Assembly: GCA_016508695.1 (NCBI GenBank)
Contig: VNKQ01000002.1
Span: 2,728,001-2,792,000 of the forward strand
Length of the DNA: 64,000 nucleotides
Source: Hyphodiscus hymeniophilus
Taxonomy: Eukaryota; Ascomycota; Leotiomycetes; Helotiales; Hyphodiscaceae
Reading direction: 5' to 3'
Shown here: piece by piece, positions 43,551 through 55,704 of the stretch
Layout of the letters: each line of letters opens with the position of its first letter
How positions within the stretch are numbered: the stretch's first letter is position 1
Translations under genes and position numbers: made by a program
The notes under the pieces: model-generated
Seen by the model: the letters and a program-made list of their open reading frames with translations, nothing else
Told to the model about the DNA's origin: nothing
The model's database searches: none

Positions 43551-46548
43551 ATGGCGGAACAAGAAGAGGATTTCAGTTCTCTGCCGCTCCCCGACCGATT
43601 TCAACACAAGGTGAGGACAAATTCCCAGACCTAGGTAGTAAATGATATGGAGGGTTGAACGACCACGAGAACAACTGGTTGTCTATATGAGAGCAGGCAT
43701 ACCCACTGCTTTTTGATCGCTGATGCAGAGCGGCTGTATCTTGATTGATTTTGTAAGGCATCCACTCACTAACTTGCTTCCTGACAGGTCTGGAAAGTAC
43801 GAAAAGCTGCATATGAAGATGCCGCAAAGCAGTTCGAAGTTACACCTGACGAGCATGATCCTGCATTCAGACCGTTCTTGAATGATCCAGGACTTTGGAA
43901 GGGAGCCGTTGCAGACTCGAATGTCGCCGCGCAACAAGATGGAATTGCGGCATTATGCGCCTTCCTCAAGTTTGGAGGTCGAGAAGGTTGTACAAGGTGA
44001 GCTCTCAAGAAGCCTTTGCGGCGACATGTTGCTGATTCATTACTATCTAGAACACGGGGTCACACAATAAGTTCACTGGTAGAGAAAGGTCTATCATCAA
44101 CTCGTGCTGCTACCAAAGCATCGGCCCTCGAAGCTATCCTTCTATACATCGAGTTAGACACTGCTGCACCGATTATCGAAGACCTACTTCCTGCCCTTTC
44201 AAACAAACAGCCGAAGGTTATTGCGGCAACTCTTGCGGCCTTGACGGCAATATTTCATAATTACGGCTGTAAGACAGTGGATCCAAAGCCAGTTCTCAAA
44301 ATATTGCCTAAGCCATTCGGTCATGCGGACAAGAACGTTCGTGCGGAAGCCACAAATCTGGCTGTCGAATTTTACAGATGGCTGAGAGAGGCTATGAAAC
44401 TTATGTTTTGGGGAGATCTGAAGGCTACACAGCAAACGGAAATGGAAGCTCATTTTGAGAAGATAAAATCGGAGCCAGCACCAAAACAGGAACGATTCTT
44501 ACGATCACAACAAGCTGCGATGGCACGAGCGCCACCTCCTGGAGCAGCTGGGGCAGTTGAAGAAGAAGATGAACTTGAGGCTGAAGGCGTGGAGATTGAT
44601 GCGTTTGATCTTGCCGAGCCACAAGATGTATTATCCAAAGTCGCACCAGACTTTTCTGAACAACTAGCCTCAACTAAATGGAAGGAAAGGAAGGAAGCGC
44701 TCGAGGCTCTTTTTACAGTTCTCAACGTCCCTAGACTCAAGGATGGCAGTTACGACGAGATAGCCAGGGGCCTTGCCAAATGTATGAAGGACGCAAACAT
44801 TGCTGTTGTCACGCAAGCCGCACAGTGCATTGAAGTCTTGGCAAAAGGCTTGCGGAAACCGTTTGGAAAGTACCGGTCTATCGTTTCGGGCCCGATTATG
44901 GAAAGATTAAAGGAGAAGAAGGCTTCTGTTTCTGATGCACTTGGTGCTGCTTTAGATCAGGTCTTCCTGGCGACCAGCTTGACTGAGAATCTTGAGGAGA
45001 TGCTGGAATTTTTGAAGCACAAGAACCCGCAGGTCAAGGAGGGAACCATGAAATTCTTGATAAGATGTCTGAAAACAACACGAGACGCACCGACAAAGCC
45101 AGAGGTGGCATCGATTGCAGAAGCTGCGAAGAAACTACTTTCCGAATCTGTCGAGGGTCTCAGAGCTGGAGGAGCTGAAGTATTGGGTACTGTGATGAAG
45201 ATTATGGGCGAGCGGGCTATGGGGCCATATCTTGAAGGTCTGGATGACATCAGAAAGACCAAGATAAAGGAGTTTTGGGAAACTGCGGAGGTCAAAGCCA
45301 AGGACAAGCCAAAACCACCCCCAGCTGCTGCCGCACCACGAGCTGCCCCCGCAGCCGCGCCTCGAAAGACAGTTGCAAAGAAGCCTGCGACCAAAAAGCC
45401 TGCACCAGCGCCAAGTATATACGCACAAGAAGCACCCTTAGCGCCTCAGCCAACGGCGAGGAGTGCAGGCTCAAAACTTGGAGGGCCTAAAGCTTCGGGC
45501 CTCACAACTCCTGGAGGTGGACTCAAGGCACCGATCAAGAGAGCTCTAGCTGGTCCAGGGGGGGCTGCACCTCCCTCTCTCGCATCTCCTCGACGTCCCG
45601 TTTCACAAGCACCTCCGGTTGAAGATGACGCACCTGCACTGCCTCGTCTTGGGTTGGGTCGAGGTCTAGCCGGTCGTTCTCTCGCCAAAGCGCCTGCTCC
45701 TAACGCTGGTCCACCTGCACCTCCGAGGTCCCCACCGCCGAATGCTGGCATGACAGCGGCCGAGCGTGCCGAATTAGAGGAACTTCGCCTGGACAAAGAC
45801 CGCTTACTCCGACAAGCTGATGAGCTTCGCCAAGAACGATCGCGGCTCAATTCTGAGGTTCAAGAGCTGAAGAACCAGAACGCTCAACTGATTGAAGACC
45901 ATACTCGAGATGTTTTATCCATCAAAGCCAAGGAAACACAGCTTGTCCGCGCGAGATCGGATTGTGAAGCTTCTGAAGCCATGTGTGGACAATTGCGGAG
46001 GGAGATGGAGAGGTTGAAGCGAGCACTCACCAGTGCAGAGCGAGTCAACAGTCCCCCAGCTATGAGTCCTGGACGGGATGGGGGAAACGAGGACGGTGGC
46101 ATATATCGAGATGCAGGTATTTATGGAGGTGCTCAAGACAACGGCAGAAATGCATTCACCAGCAACCATACCCGTATGTCTTTCACGTCCGCTTTGAGCG
46201 AGGAGAAGGAGAATACAGGTGATGCACTCGTCGCTCAATATGGGCGAAGCAAGCTCAGTCCGGATCTGAACCGAAATGGAAGAACGAGTGCAGCGAGTGG
46301 CAGTGGAGGCAGAGGCAGTCCTGCTCCTCCGTCATATCGAAATAGGGAGAAAGATGCTACTACTGATGCCGCAAGACGAGCTGAGGGCGCGAATGGACAG
46401 CCGGTAGAGAGTTGGAAAAGAGCAGCAGAGGTGACGAGTGCACTGAAAGCGAAAATTGAGCAGATGAAGGTATGTCATCTATGTCGTCTGGTAATCCAGG
46501 ATGAAGCTAATATATGAACAGGCGAGGCAAGGAATCTCACGACCATGA
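43551..46548 (+). CDS. XMAP215/Stu2-family microtubule polymerase (TOG domains)
   Basis: Four exons: 43551-43610, 43788-43996, 44051-46469 and 46522-46548; introns 177, 54 and 52 nt; 904 residues. The two N-terminal TOG arrays are visible: TOG1 at about 12-235 (VWKVRKAAYEDAAKQF, GCKTVDPKPVLKILPKPFGH, EFYRWL) and TOG2 at about 290-500 (TKWKERKEALEALFTVLNV, KPFGKYRSIVSGPIMERLKE). Then comes a Lys/Pro/Ala-rich basic linker (505-655) that binds the lattice, and a coiled coil at about 658-756 for dimerisation. Two TOGs plus a coiled coil is the fungal form (Stu2, Alp14, AlpA). The product adds tubulin at plus ends. The last exon is only 9 codons (ARQGISRP then stop), found by splicing out GTATGT...AACAG; without it the frame reads into a different short tail. 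The product acts on the same tracks used by dynein/PAC1. Confidence 0.92.
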
Positions 46549-49500
46549 TGAAGGTAGGCATATATCTACATAATGCATTCTAGGCGAACAAGGCTGGGCA
46601 TTGTTTGTTTGGTGCACATCCCCTCTCCTCTTAGGGATGTGTGGATACGGAGCCTGGGAGAATGATGACATGATATCCCATTGTTTTGCATTTTTTTTGA
46701 CAAAGTCGTATAGATAGATACGTTGAGTACCCGTCTAATAATACACATTTCAAACTATTTTGGGATTTAAGGCCGTATCCCTGGATGACGACTTCGCTAT
46801 GGAACAGCTAGCTCATGGTCGAAGATCCTGTTCAGCACGCTGCTCATTGTCTTCAAAGAAGCATTGTGCCAGACTCGGAGCATCTTTATTTGCTCGAAGC
46901 TGCCGTTATACTTCAAGCCTGTTTACCGCACTGAATAGAAATCATCGGTAGCGGCCTACGTACCCACAAGGAAGTTCCTGTCGGGTGAGAAGTTGCGGCT
47001 CTTTCCGTATCGAGTCTGAACGTGTTCCGCAGACACTGCTACTGTCAACTAAAGCGTCTGCTGCATCCGACGGATACGCGGACGACGTATTCGACATCCA
47101 AGTGCAAAGCATGCTTTTCGAGTGCGAGTGGTGCCCATTGGAGGGTGCCCATCATGATGGGACGTCTGGAGTTGATCATGGATAATCAGCTATCCTAGCC
47201 AATGGCTTAACAACCCAGAGCAAAGCCAGACTCAGTGGCCGGCTCGATAATGCAGTCTGTCAAACCAGGAAGATTCCCATTCGGAAGAGGGTAGGAACTC
47301 AAGTTCAGTACAGCTTAGGTAGGATTCGAGCAGAACTTCACGGTGACCTCCACGAAACAAGAAAGTTCTAAACCTCAACGTAACCAACCTGTGAGAGGTT
47401 TCTGGCAAACCAACGTGCATGTCATCCCATGCCGCATGTCGGTCTGAGTGAAACGCCAACCTTTAACGCATTTAAATGAGCGCGTAGGCATCTGGGGTTA
47501 CAGTGCATGTTGTCCGCATTGCAGCGTGGTCACGTTGATCACCTTGTGCTACAACTTCGTTGTCAGGTGACGCTGAGTTGTATTACGATTTGTTGGTATC
47601 CAGTCAACCCGGCTCGAAAACAAGGACTGTCGTTGGGCTGGGGTTATATTCTGGGTCTGTTATAGGATGTCTGTTCCCTGCTAATATCATATGCAAGGTG
47701 AGGTTTCGAGACCAGCTCCATGGGGATGGCTGATATATGTGCATATGCAGGTTTGACAGCAGTGAATAGCCGCAGTGAACGCGGTACCAGTTGGTGAAGC
47801 GGACTTGGACACCAAGACGGCACACGTTAATGGTTGCGCTGCGCCGCCGAGAATACTGACGGTTTGGGTACTGGCTGAGCTCGGAGGCATCTCTTTGAAT
47901 GGTTGTGTAACGTGGGCTGATCGCAATGACCTCCATTCGACTGAGCATATTTCCAATACGACGTTGGGCATAGTTCAATAACTCGACTAGAGCCACTGTC
48001 ATACGGTATCGATGACCTACAACCAACATGTCCGGTATACCAAGTTTTAGGACTTCCCGTCCGAGGAAGTCCCTTTGTCGCTGAACGCCGCAGTGCAGCT
48101 AGCTGGGCGCTCTCCCAATGTTCGGATTACATGTCCGGTCCCAGTTATCAATCGAGGGATGTATGTTGGAGCCACAAACGATTTCCATAGCCTAGTACCC
48201 CGATCAAATTTCGGAAGCCTTCAGGAGGGAATTGTGTCCTTGACAGGATGCGGGATGTTGGCCACCATTCCAAACATGATGCAGGCAAGCGACCAAAAAA
48301 CATGACCAGCATGACTCCTCTACTGTCTTCTGTGGTCTATGATGAAATCAACGAGGAACACTGTAGCACAACGCTCAAAGGTCTTTTGTTCTACCACTAG
48401 AATGATGGGAACTCGACAACTGTCGGCGTTGAAAAATGTTGGTGGAAGTTGCCACCGAAGAATACGAATTGGCGTTAGATCAGCGTTGGAACATCAAACG
48501 ATTCATAACTGCTGAGTCGACAAACGCAGACCTTTCTGTGTTACACGAAGACTTGAAGCACCATGATAAGCTTTTGCTCAACTTCCCACATCCCACATGG
48601 TGGGTCAGGACTGTGTTAAAGCTATGGAGCGGTAACGAGCGTGGAGTCTGAAAATATTCGACTCAAAATAATCACAAGACCAACCAACCACCTTCCTGAT
48701 TTCAGCGATCAAGATGTTTGACCTTATCGCTTCAACCAAAGCCCTGGTTAGTTATCCACCGACTCAATAGACAAGCACCTTGGTGAGCTCGACATTCAGC
48801 AGCCAGCACAAATCGCTTGGCATCCCCATAGGAGCCCAGCAATGTAGTCTCCGTGAAAGTTCTAGCAGGGTGCGACTGATTTGGTACTTGCCAAGTTGCC
48901 ATCCGCCCAGAGCTTCAGACTGGCGACATGTACTGGGTTAACCGTCAGATCTGAGCATCGCCTCTGGGGGTCTGAGACACAGCCATAGATCGGGGCCAGT
49001 GATGTTCTCTACTTCTAGAATGAAAGGGACATTAAATCCTGCAGGATCGATTCAGGGATCTCTCATTCGGTAACAATACTGATTGACGGAGTTAACAAGC
49101 AAAGACTAATAGCTGACGAAGCGGGGTGGTGTACTTTGAAGTTCAACAAATACGCTTCGTCCTTGAATACGAGGGCATATGACACGGGATGAATGATTTG
49201 GATTCATGTTAGCGCAGAGTATACATACTGAATGCTGATACGATATGTGTTGTCCTATTGGTGGGGAGTGCGAGGGGGAAGTTGAGATCCCAGCCCTTCT
49301 TCAAGCCACCCCGAACGATCCCGCCTTAGAGACGGCTCGGGCAGGGCCATACGGAGTAAGGAAGTATTGGCTTCACATCGTAGACTTTTCGGATTACTTA
49401 CTACATGCTACATAGTAAGGGGTACACATCACGGTGTTACTCGGTTCATATACCACACACGCCGAGATGTATCTCCCGGCAAACCAAACCTTGCATGCAG

Positions 49501-52500
49501 TCTGCGGGCTGACATTGGATCCCACGAGGACGGTGAAACACTTTACAAGAAGCAGTGCTTCGAATTTAGCCGATAATCAACATTCTCATCCACTCGGCTG
49601 CTGCTTCATATGCCGAGAGGTACGTTCCCGGAACGGGCTGCACCGCATGTTGTCCATGCGGTCCCGAGATCGAGGAAAGCTGACCTGTCGGAAACTCGTA
49701 CAGTACGGATCTGTACGGATCTGTACATACCCCACGCAGCGGCACACGCACGACTGTGGGCGTGGTAAGCATTACGCATCCTTTGCAATCCAAGCTCATT
49801 TACTCGGTCGGTTCAATCGGTGCCAATGAGCGTAAGGTCCCCGAACATGTGGCCCGAAATACCCAACCCGGCTCGAGTGGCTGATATAGCATTTGGGACA
49901 CAGTGCCGTTCTCAAGTCCCGGTTCTTGTGTATCGGTGCGGCCGATTTCTTCGAATGAGACCCCACAGATCTGGCGGCCCGCCGATTGTTGTGTAACTAC
50001 TACCCTCAGGGACTTTGTTCGATGAACAGCTCTTCTGGCGTACACGCGGCGTACCAGTGTCGTCTCCTCGCTACCTCTTGGTACTGGCGTCTGTCTCTCG
50101 CTATCTTGTGTAAGTGGGTCGAGCTTGTTGCGACTCTCTAAAGTCCAGACATTGGGAGAATCGCAAGTCCCCAAAATAGTTTCGATCGAGTATATTGAGG
50201 AAAACTGGTAACAGGGCACTGCTATCTCTAACCAACGACATGTATCACCCAATCGTTGGTTGCTCCCAAAGTCTAGGATGTTCTAAAGCCTAATATACAC
50301 TACATCGTCTAATGATGGGGCGGGGTTATTGTACAGTCGATGTTGACACCGCAGCCGCCTGCAAGTCGACCCGCATAGACCTTGAATCGGAGTATATATC
50401 AAGACAGTCTAACAGTGCAGACGGGTCCTGGCTACTAATATCTTATTCAATGTTTGAAGAAACGCTCGTAATTGCTACAGTATCTCGTATTTATGTTGTC
50501 GCCCGGTCCCAACCTGGTTGTCGGGATTTTAATACGCCGAGGTGCACGCGGCTTGCCGCGGGCTTGATATCGGGCTTGAAGTTGCTTTTTACTTCCTCCA
50601 TCATGCTTGAACTTGCCTTTTGCTTTTTCTTCCTGCCGAAGAGACTGCATTCCAGGATCATGGAAGTTGTTACAAGCATGCGGAGTATGCATCCGTTTGT
50701 CGGTGACCGTTGGGGCGTCCGAACTACGGAATGAGGACCTGGTAGGTATTTTACGGTACTGCCACACGAAATGATGGATCGAATGACAGTACTAAGCCTT
50801 CATTGCCTATACAATGGTTGACATTGACAACACAATGGTTGATGTATTTACAACCGACCTTCTTTGCGCCGGTTCCAAAGCACTCCACCTCGCCCTTGTA
50901 ATCATTGGGCCTGTACGAGTACTGTAATCCTCAGTCCGACCTTCCAGTCCCACATCCAGCGCCCAGAGCTCCATTGACCGTTCGTATTGATAACAGAAAT
51001 ACACATAACCTGACGCCGTTGACTTGTAAAGCTTCTATGCCGAGCCCAGACAGCCCAATTCTTCCAATCGTTCACATCGACCAAATACGCCTTCTCGCGA
51101 TACCCAACGTATTTCCAGGGCGAAAAGCACAACTCTCCTGTGACAAACTCATGCGGCCCATGCGTTTACACATGGATGCGAGAGTTCTTTGACTGACGAA
51201 CCATCCACGGACTGAAAGCTGGCGTCCGACAATCTCCTAGTGGGGGAGAAGTGTTAACCAAAAAGCATCTGATGGAGGGGGTTATGCGTTGTCACGGACC
51301 ACAACGTTCATCTAGTCTGTACAACCCATTAGCTCAGCTCAGCTGGGGAATTCAATCCGTGAAAAAGAGTGTTCACCTAAATTCAATTGCAACGACCGTC
51401 GGCGGGCAACGCTTGTGTGTCGTCTCATAACTGGTGCACCATGCTCGGACGGTATAGCGAACGTGCCCGCACCGGAACTCGACTTGCGTATAGTCACACA
51501 TGATCCGGACAGGTAGGTAGGTATTTGAACGACCCGCTGTCTGGAAAACCGAGCAGGATAGGATGCACCTTGCTCTAATAAGCAGCGAGTTTCGAGCTTC
51601 TCAGCTACCAAGGTGGACTGGCAAGAACGAGGTAGAAGGGCGTTGAAGGGCAAGTTTCGGAGGTGGTGAGGGGTAGAGGCAACTGTATAGCAAAGTCTGC
51701 TGCAGATAGCTAGCTCGGAGAGATGAGCCTGGGAAGGAGGAGACTGCATATGTAGGTAGGAAGGAAGCCAGCTATATGCATGCAGCCAAGCGATCTTTGG
51801 TGTCGGTGTCGAGCCGGTGGGATCGGAGCGGTCGGGTTAGAAAAATGACGGCCCCTCACAAGGGGAGGAGGAGGATGCAGAGGGGGGGTTCACCATTTTG
51901 CGGACGCCGTCTGAATATCAACACCCCTGGGTAACATTAAGCAGTGGGAGCTGCAGGGGAGCTGGCTGGGTACCACAGGCTACTAGCCTAAGGCGAAGCG
52001 AGCAGTAGACGTCCTGCGGGCGAGATGCTTCTACTGGCTGCAAGAGAAGCAGTTGAAACTGGCACACGGAGAGCATACTAGGTAGTAACGCCACACCCTA
52101 CAGTGCAGTAAAGACATGGTTGGGAGGAACAGCGCTACGAAGTGCTCCAACGGTGTATGACTTGGGGCCCAAGGGTACTTGGACTTTGTTTGTGTTTATT
52201 AGACTGTTTATTTGTAGCTGGCCTGTATATGGACGAAGCTACTCCGTACAGGAATCAATGAATCTGATCTCTCACTATCAATCTGACCTTCCAGAAATCG
52301 ACCAAACTGGTGGAATTGGACATGCGAGTCAGGGGTCGAAGCCAGAGGTACCCATCTCACAGCTGCATGTAGAGGAAACAGGGGTAGATCAGCCATGTGT
52401 GCTGGTGAAGCAGCTGCATACGCCATTCAGGAAATGCTCCGAGTCAAGGTAGATAGATGTCCCCAAGGAGAATTCCCACAAAGGATGTACCTTGCATTCG

Positions 52501-54710
52501 GCTTCGACCTCCACGAGCGATGGAACTCTGTAGGCCAAATCACCTGAGCCAAAAGGGGCGTCGGAGCAAACCCCGCTTAACTGCCGGACGAAAGGTTCAT
52601 GGCTCAGGTACGGGCTACTACCTCCGTGGATTTGGTATGTATCATAACGATGATCCCTCGCTGGTAGAGTCTATCAAGTGCAACAAATGACTTATACTAG
52701 GCTCGGTGTATCGTTCGACTCCGCCGAAAGGCGCAGAGCTGGATGTTGATTCGGCGAACACGGCGGCGAATATGGGCTTTCGATCCAAATCCAATACACA
52801 CTAACCCAAAAATCCGTAGATCATTGACCAGAGAGCCAAGATTTGACTCTTAACATATGGGAGACCTAAGTCGGGAGCTTAGACCATACCGCTGTCGGTT
52901 TCACTTTTGCAGAAGCTCTTGGTTTGTTTGCTCCGATGATGGCAAACTCATTAAGTACGTTGCTTAATTGTGACTTATAATATTAAAATGTGGTCAATAC
53001 GATTCTGATACATTTATACATTCGTACTTTTCATAACTCTTTACAAACTCTTCATGCTCCAACAGCTCTATCTAGACAGTATAGCATAGCATGTGGAACA
53101 TCCCCTGTCAAAGCTGAAAGCAGTAAAGAAACCCCAGGAAATACTAGGTAGTCATTCGATCTTCTGCCGGTACTTGCAGCGTTAAAAGACCGCATGGGCC
53201 TTGATGGTGAACTACCTTCGTAGTAAGAAGTACCTTGGCGTAATAATCAAACCAGAGATAACTCGGCCGAGTTCTGAGAAGTACAATTCTGCCGAAATTC
53301 CCAAGCTTCAGCTTCGTCGACTATAAAAATATACCTACGCAGGGAACTGAAAATCGTACCTCTGATCCATTCTCGTACAGGGGACATTGAAGTTATGAGT
53401 TTTGATCTTGGAGCTTTTCTCTCGAAAGAGTCCAGAAGACCAATAAAGCGAAATAACAGTCTTCCCATACCCTCTACCGTTTCTTTCTCGTGGCGCAGCA
53501 TTTCGCCGACTGAAGACCATGAATCACAACAAATCGGTGACATATACCGAGCCTCAAAGACTGTATGACTCCCCTGAGAAGTATAGACTAGTAGAGCCAA
53601 ATAGTAGCTGAGAGATCCTGCATTTGAAGCATATCATTTGCTGTGGCCGATCCAAGCTTACTTCCTTGTAAAAGGACGAGCCTATGAACGAAGTAAGTAG
53701 TGCTGTGAAATAACTTGTTCGAGACCTGGCGTCATATGTGGATACAACCAAGTTATGGAAGACGGAGAACGCTCAATCAAGTATGGGCCTCTCTCCATCA
53801 CTACGCCTCAAGTAGGTAGGGTTCAAGGAGGAGTTGCACGATCAACACTAAAGTTCTCCTGGGTCTACCCGGAACCATGGTGCCGGCTTTCAAAAATGGA
53901 GCAGAAGCGTCACACAAGGTGGGACGAGCCGAGGGTATCGGGGCTATAAATCTTTTCTGGACGCCTTCATTCGACATGGCAGTAATTGCACCATCGCCCC
54001 TGATATACCCAAAAGCAGCACCATTGCCCTAGGAGAAGCTCTCGTGCAGCAATACCTCCTTTGGGCAAGCGCTCTCTTCCACTACTAGCTACGCCATAAT
54101 GCAACTTAACCATCGGGAGCGAACGATCGAGATCCTTTCCTCCACTATGCGCAGGAAGCAAGATCCGCTTCCATGGTCCATTCCACAACACAATAATAAT
54201 AATCATAGGGGATTATCAAGACGAGTTCCACGGTTCCACCTTCGAAGTTCCCAGCCCTACCTCGGACTAGCAGGCGGCTGCAGGCAAGGACCGTACCCTC
54301 TTCGTAGTGCTTACTATGCCACAATGCATTCTCGTGCTCGATCTATCGCATTATTATTCTTCTCATCTGAAAAAGTAAAAGCGAGATAAGATAGCATGCG
54401 GTACTGGGCTACTGGCCGATAGACTGCACTAAACACATCTGGGGTCCAATAAGGGGCTGAAGCTATCTATCCCTCCTCGCACTCCCACTTTCTGCAACGA
54501 AGCAGCCGCAACATCTTCCACCCACTACTGTATGCGTGCATCAATGCACCGCGCTTTCATCCCCAATACCGTAGGCAATTGCCGTCCCGACTCCCGAGGC
54601 TCTCCTTGCAAATATGCTTCCCACTCAACTCGCACCTTGCATGGTTACACTCAACGACTGCAAAGATCAAGGCTTTTGCGCCACGCTTCGCCGCACCTGT
54701 GCGAAGTATA

Positions 54711-54726
54711 TACGGAGTACTCCGTA
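54711..54726. repeat. 16-bp perfect palindrome TACGGAGTACTCCGTA
   Basis: Perfectly self-complementary. Half-sites (TACGGAGTA or its complement, sometimes short of one base) recur at about 5547, 22343, 24817, 26144, 27270, 49350, 52240 and 55556, all outside the genes called here. Confidence 0.85.
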
Positions 54727-55613
54727 AATTTTGGGTCGACCCCGCATCGTATCGGAGAGCAGTACCGACAAAGCCGACACTCAATCGCAGTGAAGAGGTT
54801 ACGCAATTCGAGTTGGGTCCAAATCCAAGGACGACGACAACATTTGCTGTTCCAGGGTTCTGGGCTCTCCACAATAGAGCAACATGTACTCCGAATACCT
54901 GGATTAAGCCTCTTGATACAGTCATACTCTTATGCTGTCATGCTGTACGAAGGGTCCCTGTCTCGTCCCGGATACTGGTGCACCCAAACAAGCCTCTAGA
55001 TGTTGTCTTGCTGGACAGGCACCCGGTCCGTTCCTGAATTCGGGACGCCGGGAAGTCGGGAGAAGCCTAATCGAAGGTGGGCATTCGCTGTCTGGGACGG
55101 GCGAGCTGATTCGTCGTCTTCCATGATATAACTTTGATATATGTGTTATTAAGCAAGCGGACTCATCTCGACGTCAGGCGAGGTTATACGAAACGGCGCA
55201 GAGGTGCATCGGGACATTCCGCATTAAAGCTTCTCCGCTCCAACATACAGCCTTGTGATGAATGACCAACTGGAGTTGCTCAATTGGCTGAACAGATCCA
55301 AACTTGAGGCATTGCATTGTGCGCAGTCATCGATATACTGAGCTCAGTCCCGGAAACACAGTTCCATAACCCTCCAACGAGCTACGAGGAATATCTTCGT
55401 TTCGAGGATCGGCTTGGCTGGCACACTTGTACGAGACGAAGCAAGGACAGAACACACCATTTCTACTCCCCGTGGGACGGCAGCGTCATGTCCGTATCAC
55501 TTTATATTGAGCTCTGATCTCCGACGGGTTGGCTTAGTGCGCGTGAGGGATCACCACTCCGTACCGGTGGAAGTTTCCACCTCATTGTGTACAGGTTAAG
55601 ATAAGTTCGTAGA

Positions 55614-55630
55614 GGCCCCTACTAGGGGCC
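55614..55630. repeat. 17-bp palindrome GGCCCCTACTAGGGGCC
   Basis: Eight-bp arms around a single base, 75 bp left of the transposon. No known function. Confidence 0.75.
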
Positions 55631-55696
55631 ATCCTCGAAGTATGTGAGATCCCTGGAAACAGACTCTTTAATGATTTTGACCAAGATTGATAGCCT

Positions 55697-55704
55697 TAAA
55701 ATAT
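55697..55704. repeat. left target-site duplication TAAAATAT
   Basis: Identical to 58198-58205 and directly abutting the left inverted repeat; extension to 9 bp breaks the identity. Confidence 0.85.

Larger units (their letters stand above)
46549..55696. other. 9.1-kb region without recognisable genes
   Basis: No open frame in this stretch resembles a protein family I know; the longest ones (for example 49800-50252 minus, 54532-55037 plus) are open in overlapping frames and lack convincing exon partners. Base composition looks near the genome average, unlike the AT-rich element that follows. TACGGAGTA-type motifs occur at 49350, 52240, 54711 and 55556, and a GGCCCCTA-type palindrome at 55614-55630. 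It may be decayed or fast-evolving sequence next to a transposon, or hold noncoding transcripts. Confidence 0.5.

Noticed and set aside
49800..50252. 150-codon minus-strand frame
   Set aside because: No ATG context or domain recognised; protein composition looks random.
53247..53600. 117-codon minus-strand frame
   Set aside because: Looks somewhat protein-like but has no recognisable motif, no exons and no supporting context.
54532..55037. Overlapping 120-155-codon frames on both strands
   Set aside because: Several frames open at once, none with family resemblance.
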